In this document: piece by piece, positions 7,946 to 17,139 of the stretch | How positions within the stretch are numbered: the first letter of the stretch is position 1 | Layout: the number at the start of each line of letters is the position of its first letter | Notes under the pieces: model-generated | Told to the model about the DNA's origin: nothing | Database searches by the model: none | What the model saw: the letters and a program-made list of their open reading frames with translations, nothing else | Origin: Candidatus Scalindua rubra | GTDB taxonomy: Bacteria; Planctomycetota; Brocadiia; Brocadiales; Scalinduaceae | Direction of reading: 5' to 3' | NCBI GenBank assembly: GCA_001723765.1 | Contig: MAYW01000024.1 | Coordinates: 1-41,624 of the forward strand | DNA length: 41,624 nucleotides | Made by a program: the position numbers and the translations under genes

Positions 7946-10864
7946 ATGAAATCAGATTTAACTTTTATCACTAACGAAGAAAATAAAAATCTCTTAGAAA
8001 GATTTAATGTCCTCATTAAAGATACCCAATTTTTTGATGTTTTGGTTGGTTATTTTTATACGAGTGGATTTTATGCAATATATAAAACATTAGAAAAAAC
8101 AGACAAAATCAGAATCCTCATTGGTATCGGTACAAATAGACAAACTGTTGATCTCATTCAACAAACCTTACAATTTTCCCACGCAGAAATTAAAGAACAG
8201 TTCTCAGACACAGTTGCTGGTGAAATGGAAAATTCAGAAGACAGCAAACAGATTGAGGAAGGTGTTATAAAATTTCTGGAATGGCTAAGGAACGGAAAAT
8301 TAGAGATAAAAGCATATCCTACTGAAGATATTCATGCAAAACTTTATATTATGACGTTCGTCGAAGGCGATCGAGATATAGGAAGAGTTATCACCGGATC
8401 AAGCAATTTCACACAAGCTGGCTTAGTAGATAATTTAGAATTTAACGTAGAGTTAAAAACCAGGTCTGATTATGAATTTGCCCTGCAAAAATTCAATGAA
8501 CTATGGGAAAACGCGGTTGATGTAAAAGAAAGATATATAGAGACCATTCAAAAAAGAACGTGGTTGAACAACACCATTACACCATATGAACTGTATCTTA
8601 AGTTTTTATATGAATATTTCAAGGATGAAATAAGTCAAACTGGTGAAGTCTTTTTTAAATATGTGCCTACGGAATTTAAAAGACTTGAGTATCAGGAACA
8701 GGCAGTTTTGAATACAAAAAAGATTCTTGAGGAATATGGTGGAGTTTTTATCTCAGATGTTGTTGGTCTTGGAAAAACGTATATTTCCGCAATGCTTGCA
8801 AACCAGCTCGATGGAAGAACCCTTGTCATTGCCCCACCAGTACTTTTAGAAAAAAATAATCCTGGTTCCTGGCCAAATATCTTTTCAGATTTTAAGGCTC
8901 CTGCTGACTTTGAATCTCTTGGTAAACTCGATCAACTTGTTAATCGAGGAACTGAAAAGTATAAGAACATCTTTATCGACGAGGCTCATCGGTTTAGAAC
9001 TGAAACAAACATTACATACGAAAAACTTGCTCAAGTCTGTCGTGGTAAACGAATTGCTCTAGTTACTGCAACACCATTTAATAATACGCCAGGAGATATC
9101 TTAAGCCAGATCAAGCTCTTTCAAAAGGCAAGAAAAAGCACAATCCCCAATTTGCCAGATTTAGAGACATTCTTTTCTAAGCTTGAGAAAAGACTGAAAG
9201 GATTAGACAGGCAAAGAGACCATAATGAGTATATTAAAGTCACAAAAGAAAATTCAAAAGCAATTCGTGAAAAAGTACTCAAGTACTTAATGGTAAGAAG
9301 AACAAGAACAGAAATCGAAAGCTTTTTCGGTAAAGATCTCAAAAAGCAGGGGCTCAAGTTTCCTGAAGTAGCAGATCCAGAGGCAGTATTTTACGAACTT
9401 AATGATGAAGAAGACAAGATATTTAATGCAACAATTGTACTAATAGTCCAAAAATTCAAATATGCCCGTTACACTCCTCTGCTTTATTACATAGGAGAGA
9501 AGTTGGATCAATTGGAAATTCAGTCGCAAAAAAATATGGGAAGGTTTATGAAGATTCTTCTTGTAAAGCGACTGGAAAGTAGTTTTTATGCCTTTAAAAA
9601 TTCGATTAGCCGATTTATTACGTCCTATGAGAGATTTTTAAAAGAGTTTGAAAATGGCAATGTTTATGTAAGCAAAAAATACACAAACAAAATCTTTGAA
9701 CTTCTGGAGGTTGATGATGAAGAAGCAATAGAACGATTGATAGCTGAAGAAAAGGCCCAAAAATACCCAGCCAAAGACTTTAAGAAAGAATTCAAGGAAG
9801 ATTTAGAACATGATTTAAATATTTTAAAGGAAGTGAAAAAGTTATGGGATAAAGTGCAACGCGATCCTAAATTATTAAAATTTCTTGAGATGCTTTTTTC
9901 TAGTGTAATTCTGAAAAAGAACAAATTGATTGTCTTTACCGAATCAAAAGAAACTGCCGAATATGTTGCTGGAAATATACAAAAGAAGTTTACAGATGAA
10001 GTACTTTCATTCACTGGAAAATCTAGTGCAACAGTTCGTGATAAGGTAATTGAAAATTTTGACGCAAATGCGCGCTTTCCAAAAGACGATTACCGAATAC
10101 TTATTACGACTGAGGTGTTATCAGAAGGTGTTAATCTTCATCGCTCAAACCTGGTCATAAATTACGATATTCCATGGAATCCTACCAGGCTGATGCAGAG
10201 AGTTGGTCGTATAAATCGCGTAGATACCGATTTTGACAAAATCTATACCTTTAACTTTTTCCCCACAAAACAATCAAATGATCAAATAAAGCTCAAAGAA
10301 GCTGCTGAATCAAAAATACATGCCTTTATTACTCTTTTAGGAATAGATGCCAGACTGCTTACCGAAGGGGAATTAATCGAATCTCACGAGTTGTTTAACC
10401 GTTTAATATCTAAAAAGACGATTACGGGAGAAGATGAAGGAGAAGAAAGTGAACTGAAGTACTTGCAAATTATTAAAGATATTCGTGATAATGAACCTGA
10501 TTTATTTTCCAAGATTAAGCGTCTGCCAAAAAAAGCCAGAACCTCCCGCCAATGCCAAGTCTTCAACGGGCAGGTAAGGAAAGATAATCCCCCCTTGCCC
10601 CCCTTTAGTAAAGGGGGAATGGGGGGATTCAACCAGCTTTTGACTTATTTCCGCAAAGGGAAGCTTCAGAAATTCTTTCTAGTAGGAAATGGCAAACCTG
10701 AAGAATTAGACTTCATCTCCGCAGCAAAACTCCTGGAGTCAGAGGCAGATACGAAACGTGAAAAGCTGGGCAAAGACTTTTATGAGTTGTTGGAGAAAAA
10801 TAAACAAGCTTTTACCTTTGCAACGATTGAAGAAATACCAGAAATAAAAACGAAAAAGTGGTAG
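7946..10864 (+). CDS. PLD-nuclease/SF2 helicase, restriction-type (frame broken near 3' end)
   Basis: A 972-residue fusion. The N-terminal PLD-like domain has H130-A-K132 followed by GSSNFTQAGL at 151-160. The SF2/Snf2-like helicase has YQEQA near 249, Walker A DVVGLGKTY (271-279), DEAH (345-348), motif III VTATPFNN (373-380), motif V EVLSEGVNL and motif VI QRVGRINRV (about 750). PLD plus helicase is a plausible motor-nuclease pair for restriction of foreign DNA. A palindromic repeat (10586-10629) is inserted in frame and adds NPPLPPFSKGGMGGF between about residues 880 and 896. The stop at 10862 is premature: the native C-terminus continues in another frame to 11213, probably through one extra A in the AAAAA run at 10853-10857. 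It heads the defence operon. The ribosome site is poor. Confidence 0.85.
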   Translation: MKSDLTFITNEENKNLLERFNVLIKDTQFFDVLVGYFYTSGFYAIYKTLEKTDKIRILIGIGTNRQTVDLIQQTLQFSHAEIKEQFSDTVAGEMENSEDSKQIEEGVIKFLEWLRNGKLEIKAYPTEDIHAKLYIMTFVEGDRDIGRVITGSSNFTQAGLVDNLEFNVELKTRSDYEFALQKFNELWENAVDVKERYIETIQKRTWLNNTITPYELYLKFLYEYFKDEISQTGEVFFKYVPTEFKRLEYQEQAVLNTKKILEEYGGVFISDVVGLGKTYISAMLANQLDGRTLVIAPPVLLEKNNPGSWPNIFSDFKAPADFESLGKLDQLVNRGTEKYKNIFIDEAHRFRTETNITYEKLAQVCRGKRIALVTATPFNNTPGDILSQIKLFQKARKSTIPNLPDLETFFSKLEKRLKGLDRQRDHNEYIKVTKENSKAIREKVLKYLMVRRTRTEIESFFGKDLKKQGLKFPEVADPEAVFYELNDEEDKIFNATIVLIVQKFKYARYTPLLYYIGEKLDQLEIQSQKNMGRFMKILLVKRLESSFYAFKNSISRFITSYERFLKEFENGNVYVSKKYTNKIFELLEVDDEEAIERLIAEEKAQKYPAKDFKKEFKEDLEHDLNILKEVKKLWDKVQRDPKLLKFLEMLFSSVILKKNKLIVFTESKETAEYVAGNIQKKFTDEVLSFTGKSSATVRDKVIENFDANARFPKDDYRILITTEVLSEGVNLHRSNLVINYDIPWNPTRLMQRVGRINRVDTDFDKIYTFNFFPTKQSNDQIKLKEAAESKIHAFITLLGIDARLLTEGELIESHELFNRLISKKTITGEDEGEESELKYLQIIKDIRDNEPDLFSKIKRLPKKARTSRQCQVFNGQVRKDNPPLPPFSKGGMGGFNQLLTYFRKGKLQKFFLVGNGKPEELDFISAAKLLESEADTKREKLGKDFYELLEKNKQAFTFATIEEIPEIKTKKW
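10586..10629. repeat. REP-like palindrome inserted in frame in the helicase
   Basis: A 44-base palindrome bounded by AATCCCCC and GGGGGGATT, with an inner CCCCCTTT/AAAGGGGG stem. It is translated as NPPLPPFSKGGMGGF-type sequence. The flanking RQCQVFNGQ residues look foreign too. It belongs to the same family as the spacer copy at about 3974-4001. Confidence 0.75.
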
Positions 10865-11213
10865 AGACAGCACTACACAGATACTAAGAATCCTGAAAGC
10901 CATCACAAAAGATTTAAGACAGTTTACGGATGATCAAGAACACTATCTCAAAAAAGTATTAAGGGAGCTGGAAGAAGGTGGACTACCTAAACAAACAACA
11001 AAAAAAGTACTTCAAGAATTAAACTCGGAGCTGAAAAAAGAGCGAAAATCAAGAAGTGGATTCAACTCGTTGAAAATCCTTGCAGTATTGCAAAAGAATA
11101 TTCCTGCCGAACTCCTTAAAGAACACCTCACAGAAAACGCAGCTCAAACTTCCGGACCAAGAGAAGTCATTTTATCCGAATTTTTAGTAGCAAATGAAAA
11201 AGAGACTGAATAA
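10860..11213 (+). pseudogene. Helicase C-terminal part, out of frame with its 5' part
   Basis: In the frame starting with GGT at 10860, an uninterrupted 117-codon stretch reads GRDSTTQILRILKAITKDLR, then a lysine- and glutamate-rich helical region, and ends in LVANEKETE at TAA 11211-11213. It directly follows the helicase stop and has no start codon or ribosome site of its own, so it is the true C-terminus separated by a +1 frameshift. With it the helicase would be about 1,088 residues. The next gene starts inside it (11194), the overlap expected if this end were normally translated. Confidence 0.75.
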
Positions 11214-11718
11214 TTACGCATTTATAGATAGTCAAAATGTAAACCTTGCCATTAAAGATTGTGGTTGGGATTTAGATTTTTCCAGATTTTATATTTATCT
11301 AAAGGACAAATACAAAGTTACAAAAGCATTTCTCTTTATTGGTTATGTTGCAGGCAATGAGGCATTATACACATCTTTGCAAAAGGCTGGCTACATTGTC
11401 ATCTTTAAACCGACTCTTGAATATAAAAAGCAGGGAAAAATACGAACAAAAGGAAATGTTGATGCAGAACTAGTCTTGCACACAATGATTGAATTTCCAA
11501 ATTACGATAAGGCAATTATTGTTTCAGGTGATGGAGATTTTTATTGTTTGATTGAATACTTAGAGCGGCAAGGCAAACTTTTGCATATTCTTGTTCCAAA
11601 TCCAAGAAAATATTCGGCGCTTCTCAGGAAATTTCATAAGTATATCGTATATATTAATAACCTGGAGAAAAAATTGGGCAAAAAAAAGAGAGGGAGTAAC
11701 CTTCGGACGAAACCTTAG
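11194..11718 (+). CDS. NYN-domain (LabA/DUF88-like) ribonuclease
   Basis: A 174-residue protein with a NYN (PIN-like) nuclease domain: AFIDSQNV with D12, KGNVDAELVL with D90, and SGDGDF with D113 and D115. These four acids form the usual metal-binding site. NYN proteins are RNases, and small stand-alone forms are often found next to restriction or toxin genes. The ATG overlaps the shifted-frame 3' end of the helicase by 20 bases, which implies translational coupling to an intact helicase. A hairpin (GAGAGGG/CCCTCTC, 11688-11730) spans its stop codon. Its position between helicase and methylase suggests an accessory RNA-cleaving effector in the same defence operon; this is inference from context. 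Confidence 0.85.
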   Translation: MKKRLNNYAFIDSQNVNLAIKDCGWDLDFSRFYIYLKDKYKVTKAFLFIGYVAGNEALYTSLQKAGYIVIFKPTLEYKKQGKIRTKGNVDAELVLHTMIEFPNYDKAIIVSGDGDFYCLIEYLERQGKLLHILVPNPRKYSALLRKFHKYIVYINNLEKKLGKKKRGSNLRTKP

Positions 11719-11730
11719 GTGTGCCCTCTC
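11688..11730 (+). promoter_or_regulatory. Hairpin spanning the NYN stop codon
   Basis: GAGAGGG at 11688-11694 pairs with CCCTCTC at 11724-11730, and ACCTTAGGT inside is itself palindromic. It lies over the NYN stop codon (11716-11718) and before the methylase. There is no T-run, so it is not a standard terminator. It may stabilise or process the message. Confidence 0.4.
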
Positions 11731-11782
11731 ATCGTGATTATTTGATTATTATAACATATAACAATATCCTGTCAAGGTTAAT

Positions 11783-14700
11783 ATGGAAAAACAATCAGCA
11801 ATTAACTTAATCAGGGAAACCTTCCAAAACACTTTCGATAAAGGACGGTTTAGTAAATTTATAAAAGAACTACTCAATCATATTGAAGAAACGCCAACTA
11901 CTGTTTACAGGGGTAACATTATTCCAGATGCCTATAAGCCATACATTAATACACTTGACCGGATAGGTAAATATGGAGATGTAGATGAGAATAAAATCGA
12001 TATACTTATTATCCATCTTAAAAAAGAAACATCTCTTGAACGTGCCCGCACTATGCAAAGGAATTTCATTGCCTGGTATTTGAATGGCAGCCGTGGCGGC
12101 ATATTGAAAGATGCGGCTCTTGTTGCTTTCGTTTCCCCTGATCAGGAGGACTGGCGCTTTTCTCTGGTTAAAATGGATTATAGACTGGATACATCAGGTA
12201 AAAGGATTAAGACAAAAAAAGAACTCACACCTGCCAGACGATTTTCATTTTTGGTAGGTACTAACGAAAACAGCCACACAGCGCAAAGTCGTTTGGTACC
12301 TATACTGGAAGATGATGGTCATAATCCTACTCTCGAAGAACTAGAAGAGGCATTTAGTATTGAAAAAGTCACCAAAGAGTTCTTTGAAAAATACCGCGAG
12401 CTCTTTTTGTGGACCAAAGAGACGATTGACGAAGTTGTTAGAAAAGATTCAAAGGTCAAAGCCGATTTTAACGCCAAAGGTGTCAATACGGTTGACTTTG
12501 CCAAAAAACTCTTAGGGCAGATCGTCTTTCTCTATTTTCTCCAGAAAAAGGGTTGGTTTGGTGTTGAGCGGGATTCTGAGTGGGGGACTGGCTCTAAACA
12601 ATTTTTAAGAAAACTATTTAAAGGAATTCATGGCAAATACAGCAATTTTTTTAACGACATTTTGGAACCGCTATTTTATGATGCATTATCTAGAGATCGC
12701 TCTGATATTGACCATTGGAATGACCAGTTCAAATGTAAGATTCCGTTTTTAAACGGGGGGTTATTTGATCCGATTGGTAATTATAGTTGGTACAATACCG
12801 ACATTCTTCTGCCCAATGAATTATTTTCCAACCAAAACAAAACCAAAGAAGGCGATATTGGAAACGGCATTCTGGACATCTTTGACCGTTACAACTTTAC
12901 TGTAAAAGAAGACGAACCGCTGGAAAAAGAAGTCGCCGTTGACCCGGAAATGCTGGGAAAAGCTTATGAGAAATTTAATGCAATACGCACTGATAATTAT
13001 GAGGAATACAAAAATGCATTAAAAAGTGGGAATAAGGGAGAGGAAAATAAATTCAACAAACAATATGGTGTATACTACACGCCCCGTGAGATTGTCCACT
13101 ATATGTGTCAGCAGAGTTTGATTAACTATTTGTACACAGTAACTCAAGCTTCCAGCTTGAAAGAGAAAGAGCGCAAGCAGGATGCTTGCGTTACTATAGC
13201 CAAAGAAGACATCGAAGCCCTGATACATCTCGGCGAGCAGGTAAGCGAAAACGAGGCAACCGCTCTTTTAAAAGAAAAATTGATTGCTGAAGGAAAACAA
13301 AAGACTACTAAGAACAAACCAGTACTACCCGAAAGCATAAAATTCAATGCGGCTCTGATTGATAATAAACTGGCAGAGATCACTGTCTGCGACCCTGCAG
13401 TTGGCTCCGGCGCCTTTCTGGTGGGCATGATGAGCGAGATTGTAAAAGCCAGAAATGTGCTGTCTGTGTTTGTTACTCCTGCTTCCAGCTTGAGAAACCA
13501 CAAGCAAGATGCTTGTGATACTTACAACTTCAAACGCCGTTGCATTGAGCGCTCTCTTTACGGTGTGGACATCGATCCGGGTGCGGTTGAGATTGCTAAA
13601 CTCCGGCTGTGGCTGTCTCTGGTGGTGGATGAAGATGATATTAAAAATATCAAACCCTTGCCAAATCTGGATTATAAAGTGGTTTGCGGAAATTCTCTGC
13701 TTGGGGTAGAGAAAAACCTTTTCAATTTAAACTCTTTCAATGAACTGGAAAAGCTGAAACCTCTCTTCTTCAATGAAACCAACCCAACGAAAAAGCAGGA
13801 ATATAGAGCTAAAATTGATGACCTGATCAGTAGAATAACCAACGGCCATAGAGAATTTGATTTTGAGATCTATTTCTCCGAGGTGTTTCATAAAAAAAGT
13901 GGTTTTGATGTGGTAATTGCCAATCCACCTTATGTTGGTATTGAAGATATAAAATGGGATGCACGAAGATTTTATGAAACTATTTTTAAAACTGCAACAG
14001 GCCGTTTTGATTTATATGCACTTTTTATAGAGAAGGCAATGCAAATAAAATCTACTTCGGGGGCTTTTGCGTTTATCATTCCTGGGAAATTCTTAAATAA
14101 TAAACAATTTATGATTGCTCGTAAGATCCTTTGTGAAAATCACGGGGTTAATGTTGTTAAAATTGACAAAAAAGTTTTTGAAGCGGCACAAGTGGATAGC
14201 GTCATAGTAGAAAGTCATTTTCCCTCGGGATTGATAAATCCTAAGTACAAAACATATAGATATGATGGAGAACAATTCAAATTTTTATCCGAAATCGATA
14301 TAAATAAAATTTTGGATGATAAATATGCGATTTTTAGGTTGGAAATTGATACTCAAGCAGACGCATTAATTTCAAAAATAAAAAGGGATACTTTTAAAAT
14401 TAAAGAAATTGGAGAGGTAAAAGATGGTATAGTCGCTGGGTGTATAAAAGATATTCTTTTTATTAATAAAAGGATAAATAAAGATTGTAAAAAGCTTTAT
14501 TTTGGTAAACATCTTTCAAGATTTCATTTAAGGGATACTGATATTTGGGTTAATTATAAACCAAAAGAAATGCTTGAGGAGGAAATTAAAAGAAAAGGAA
14601 AGAAAAGACCAGGATTATGGATGCGTGATTCAAAAATTTTTAAGAGAGAAAAGATATTATCACGTTTCGTGGCAAAAGAAATTATAGCCACATATGATAA

Positions 14701-15091
14701 TGAAAGCCGTTTTTATGAGCATACGCTTCATAGTACACATATTACAGATAAAAGATTTAAAACAAAATACATTTTAGGGCTGTTTAATTCTAGGCTTTTC
14801 AAATATTATTATCAAATAACAAACTCACAGGGAGGTAATATTTTTCCACAAGTGAGAATTTCATCAATAGAGAATTTACCCATTAAGCTTGTAAGCAAGA
14901 AAGCTCAAGAGAACATCGAAAGCCTCGTTGGCCGCATCCTTGCAATCACCAAAGGTGAAGATTATCTCAAAGACCCTAAAAAACAAACTAAAGCACTAAT
15001 CCTTGAAGCCGAAATCGACCAGCTTGTTTACAACCTCTACGACCTTACACCGGAAGAAATCAAAATCGTGGAAGGCACTAATAAATCATGA
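11783..15091 (+). CDS. Eco57I-type adenine-specific DNA methylase (class I restriction-modification)
   Basis: An 1,102-residue methylase. SAM-binding motif I is CDPAVGSGAFLVGMM (about 535-549) and the catalytic motif IV is IANPPYVG (NPPY at about 713-716), the N6-adenine type. The N-terminal third is helical, and the C-terminal 350 residues resemble a target-recognition domain ending in INSxxG-like text (NSQGGNIFP). Large Eco57I/BREX/type IIG-like methylases have this layout, but no PD-ExK nuclease motif is visible, so cleavage may come from the PLD-helicase. Two palindromic repeats are inserted in frame, giving VTQASSL...KQDACVT (about 452-471) and VTPASSL...KQDACDT (about 563-583), the second just after motif I. 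It lies 64 bases after the NYN gene and its stop overlaps the next start (ATGA). Confidence 0.87.
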   Translation: MEKQSAINLIRETFQNTFDKGRFSKFIKELLNHIEETPTTVYRGNIIPDAYKPYINTLDRIGKYGDVDENKIDILIIHLKKETSLERARTMQRNFIAWYLNGSRGGILKDAALVAFVSPDQEDWRFSLVKMDYRLDTSGKRIKTKKELTPARRFSFLVGTNENSHTAQSRLVPILEDDGHNPTLEELEEAFSIEKVTKEFFEKYRELFLWTKETIDEVVRKDSKVKADFNAKGVNTVDFAKKLLGQIVFLYFLQKKGWFGVERDSEWGTGSKQFLRKLFKGIHGKYSNFFNDILEPLFYDALSRDRSDIDHWNDQFKCKIPFLNGGLFDPIGNYSWYNTDILLPNELFSNQNKTKEGDIGNGILDIFDRYNFTVKEDEPLEKEVAVDPEMLGKAYEKFNAIRTDNYEEYKNALKSGNKGEENKFNKQYGVYYTPREIVHYMCQQSLINYLYTVTQASSLKEKERKQDACVTIAKEDIEALIHLGEQVSENEATALLKEKLIAEGKQKTTKNKPVLPESIKFNAALIDNKLAEITVCDPAVGSGAFLVGMMSEIVKARNVLSVFVTPASSLRNHKQDACDTYNFKRRCIERSLYGVDIDPGAVEIAKLRLWLSLVVDEDDIKNIKPLPNLDYKVVCGNSLLGVEKNLFNLNSFNELEKLKPLFFNETNPTKKQEYRAKIDDLISRITNGHREFDFEIYFSEVFHKKSGFDVVIANPPYVGIEDIKWDARRFYETIFKTATGRFDLYALFIEKAMQIKSTSGAFAFIIPGKFLNNKQFMIARKILCENHGVNVVKIDKKVFEAAQVDSVIVESHFPSGLINPKYKTYRYDGEQFKFLSEIDINKILDDKYAIFRLEIDTQADALISKIKRDTFKIKEIGEVKDGIVAGCIKDILFINKRINKDCKKLYFGKHLSRFHLRDTDIWVNYKPKEMLEEEIKRKGKKRPGLWMRDSKIFKREKILSRFVAKEIIATYDNESRFYEHTLHSTHITDKRFKTKYILGLFNSRLFKYYYQITNSQGGNIFPQVRISSIENLPIKLVSKKAQENIESLVGRILAITKGEDYLKDPKKQTKALILEAEIDQLVYNLYDLTPEEIKIVEGTNKS
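13139..13196. repeat. In-frame palindromic repeat, methylase copy 1
   Basis: GTAACTCAAGCTTCCAGCTT begins the element and GCAAGCAGGATGCTTGCGTT closes it, so the ends are inverted. It is translated in frame and is about 60% identical to the copy at 13472-13532. Confidence 0.7.
13472..13532. repeat. In-frame palindromic repeat, methylase copy 2
   Basis: This begins GTTACTCCTGCTTCCAGCTT and ends CAAGCAAGATGCTTGTGATA. It is translated as TPASSLRNHKQDACDT, soon after the SAM-binding motif. Two insertions of one repeat family in one gene argue for recurrent invasion rather than chance. Confidence 0.7.
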
Positions 15092-17139
15092 ATATGATCA
15101 CGCGTGTAACAAAAATTAAAGATTGCCCATCGTTTGTAGAATTTAGATCCGGCACGGATCTGCCGGAGTTTAAGAAGTACAACCTTATCTACGGATGGAA
15201 CGGTTCGGGCAAAACATCATTTTCTCGCGTATTGCGCTCTTTTGAATTAGGCGAAAACTATTATACACACCCCGAAAGAGTTCCGGAATTTGAGTTTAAG
15301 CTAAAGAATGGAGGCTCAATCGACCAAAACGATTTGACCGCTTTCTCAAACATCCGTGTTTTTAACAAAGATTTTATTGACGATAGTGTTTTTGGTACCG
15401 GCGGTCCCAAACCGATTTTCTTTCTCGGAAAAGAAAGCAAAGAGGACAAGGAAAAGATTACTAAAATAGAGAGCGGGCTACAGGGTCTGAAAAAGGATAA
15501 GGATTCAAAAAATGCATTGCTTGAAAAATCAAAAACGAGCGGGGACAAGCTCCTTTCGGAGAAAGCTCGGGACATTAAAAATTTGCTTACAACAGCAAAA
15601 TCGGATAAGTACAGAAATTACGAACGCCCCAAGCTTGAAGAAATAATCAGCAACAAGTCTAAGGAACTTGAAAACCCCGACAATTTCAAGCTGGACAAAG
15701 ATCGTCTTGCAACTTTGCAAAAAGCAATTCAGCAAACGATTAAACCAACCATCAATCCCTTAACGATGCCGAATTTTGATATATCCGACATTCTGACGGA
15801 AGTGAAAGAGATTTTACAGAAAACAGCAACATCACAAATAATTGAAGCGCTAAAATCAGACGAAACATTAGGTAAATGGGTCGAACACGGCCTTTCAATC
15901 CATAAGGAGCGAGAGTTATCAACCTGCGCCTTTTGTAACCAAACTATTCCACAGAATCGCCTTTCGGACTTGGAAAATCATTTTAACCAAGATTATCAGA
16001 ATCTTATTGAAGGCGTGAGGCTGCTAAAGGAAAAATGCAGCACCAGAAAGGTTGCGATTAATTTTATAGACGCTTCTAACTTCTATGAAGACCTGTCAAG
16101 CGAGTATCTGAACAAGAAGAAAGGGGCGGACGACTTGATTAAGGCCTACAATCAAAGATTGGATTCCATCATTTCCATTCTTGAGCAGAAAGAACAAAAG
16201 CCCTTTTCGCAACCTAATTTAGAAGATTTTGCCCCAATTGATGAGACCCACTTCCGAGAAATTGGTCAAATTATTTCGCGTCATAATAAGAAATCAGAGA
16301 ACTTTGAGAGTCAGGTTGATGAAAATAAGCACGCACTGGAAATGCACTATATTGCGGAATTTATTGATACATACAACGAACTGCTTGGAGAAATTAAGAC
16401 GCTTGAAAGCGATCATTCGGGTTTGACGCAAACAATTACTGAAAACGAACAAGAAATCCGTGGACTCAAAGAGAATCTCATAAGCCATCACATACCCGCT
16501 CAACAGATCAACAAAGACCTTGAACAATTTTTAGGGAGAAGCGATATTCAACTTACCGCTACCGACGAACAAGAGGGTTATCAAATTACCCGCAATGGAG
16601 AAGTCGCAAAAGATTTGAGCGAGGGAGAAAAAACAGCACTGGCTATCGTGTACTTTCTGACAAAAATAAACGAGGAAGGATTTGATCTAAAAAACGGCGT
16701 CATCGTCATTGACGATCCAGTATCCAGTCTTGATTCAAGCGCAATTTTTCAAGCATTCGGATTTATTAAAGAATCAATCAAAGACGCTGGCCAGATATTT
16801 ATACTTACTCACCATTTTGATTTCTTTAGACAGGTTAAAAATTGGTTTTCTCACTGCAGGAATGACAGCGAGTATTTTATGGTGATATGCAGAGAAGAAA
16901 ACTCAACCAGAAAATCAGCCATCATCAAAATTGATAAATTGCTTATTGATTACGAATCGGAGTATCATTTCTTGTTCAGTGTTTTATACAAATTTGCCAA
17001 GGAGCAAGAAAAACACCTTGAAGAAATGTATCCGCTTCCAAATATTGCACGGAAATTTTTAGAAAACTTTTTGGCTTTTAGGGTTCCGATAGTGCTTGGA
17101 AGCAGAAGGACAGAACCAGCTTTATTTTATAGGCTCTAG
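15088..17139 (+). CDS. AAA_13 / RloC-like ABC-type ATPase, truncated by an amber codon
   Basis: An ABC-type ATPase with an internal coiled coil: Walker A GWNGSGKT (36-43), signature LSEGEKTA (510-517), Walker B VIVIDDPVSSLD (about 540-551) and H-loop LTHHFDF. The coiled-coil centre carries C280-A-F-C283, a zinc-hook-like CxxC. This is the architecture of RloC, a tRNA anticodon nuclease that backs up restriction systems. PrrC/RloC nucleases use an R-x3-E...H triad. Here R655 and E659 are present, but the TAG at 17137 cuts the frame before the histidines that follow in frame (697, 703, 705). Its start overlaps the methylase stop, so it belongs to the same operon. It may otherwise be a generic AAA_13 accessory ATPase; the RloC assignment is an inference from layout. 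Confidence 0.75.
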   Translation: MNMITRVTKIKDCPSFVEFRSGTDLPEFKKYNLIYGWNGSGKTSFSRVLRSFELGENYYTHPERVPEFEFKLKNGGSIDQNDLTAFSNIRVFNKDFIDDSVFGTGGPKPIFFLGKESKEDKEKITKIESGLQGLKKDKDSKNALLEKSKTSGDKLLSEKARDIKNLLTTAKSDKYRNYERPKLEEIISNKSKELENPDNFKLDKDRLATLQKAIQQTIKPTINPLTMPNFDISDILTEVKEILQKTATSQIIEALKSDETLGKWVEHGLSIHKERELSTCAFCNQTIPQNRLSDLENHFNQDYQNLIEGVRLLKEKCSTRKVAINFIDASNFYEDLSSEYLNKKKGADDLIKAYNQRLDSIISILEQKEQKPFSQPNLEDFAPIDETHFREIGQIISRHNKKSENFESQVDENKHALEMHYIAEFIDTYNELLGEIKTLESDHSGLTQTITENEQEIRGLKENLISHHIPAQQINKDLEQFLGRSDIQLTATDEQEGYQITRNGEVAKDLSEGEKTALAIVYFLTKINEEGFDLKNGVIVIDDPVSSLDSSAIFQAFGFIKESIKDAGQIFILTHHFDFFRQVKNWFSHCRNDSEYFMVICREENSTRKSAIIKIDKLLIDYESEYHFLFSVLYKFAKEQEKHLEEMYPLPNIARKFLENFLAFRVPIVLGSRRTEPALFYRL

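Noticed and set aside
10384-10632. Minus-strand frame reading NPPIPPLLKGGKGG
   Set aside because: It is the reverse reading of the palindromic repeat in the helicase, not a gene.
13509-13709. Plus-strand frame inside the methylase
   Set aside because: It is a shadow of the methylase reading frame around its SAM motif.
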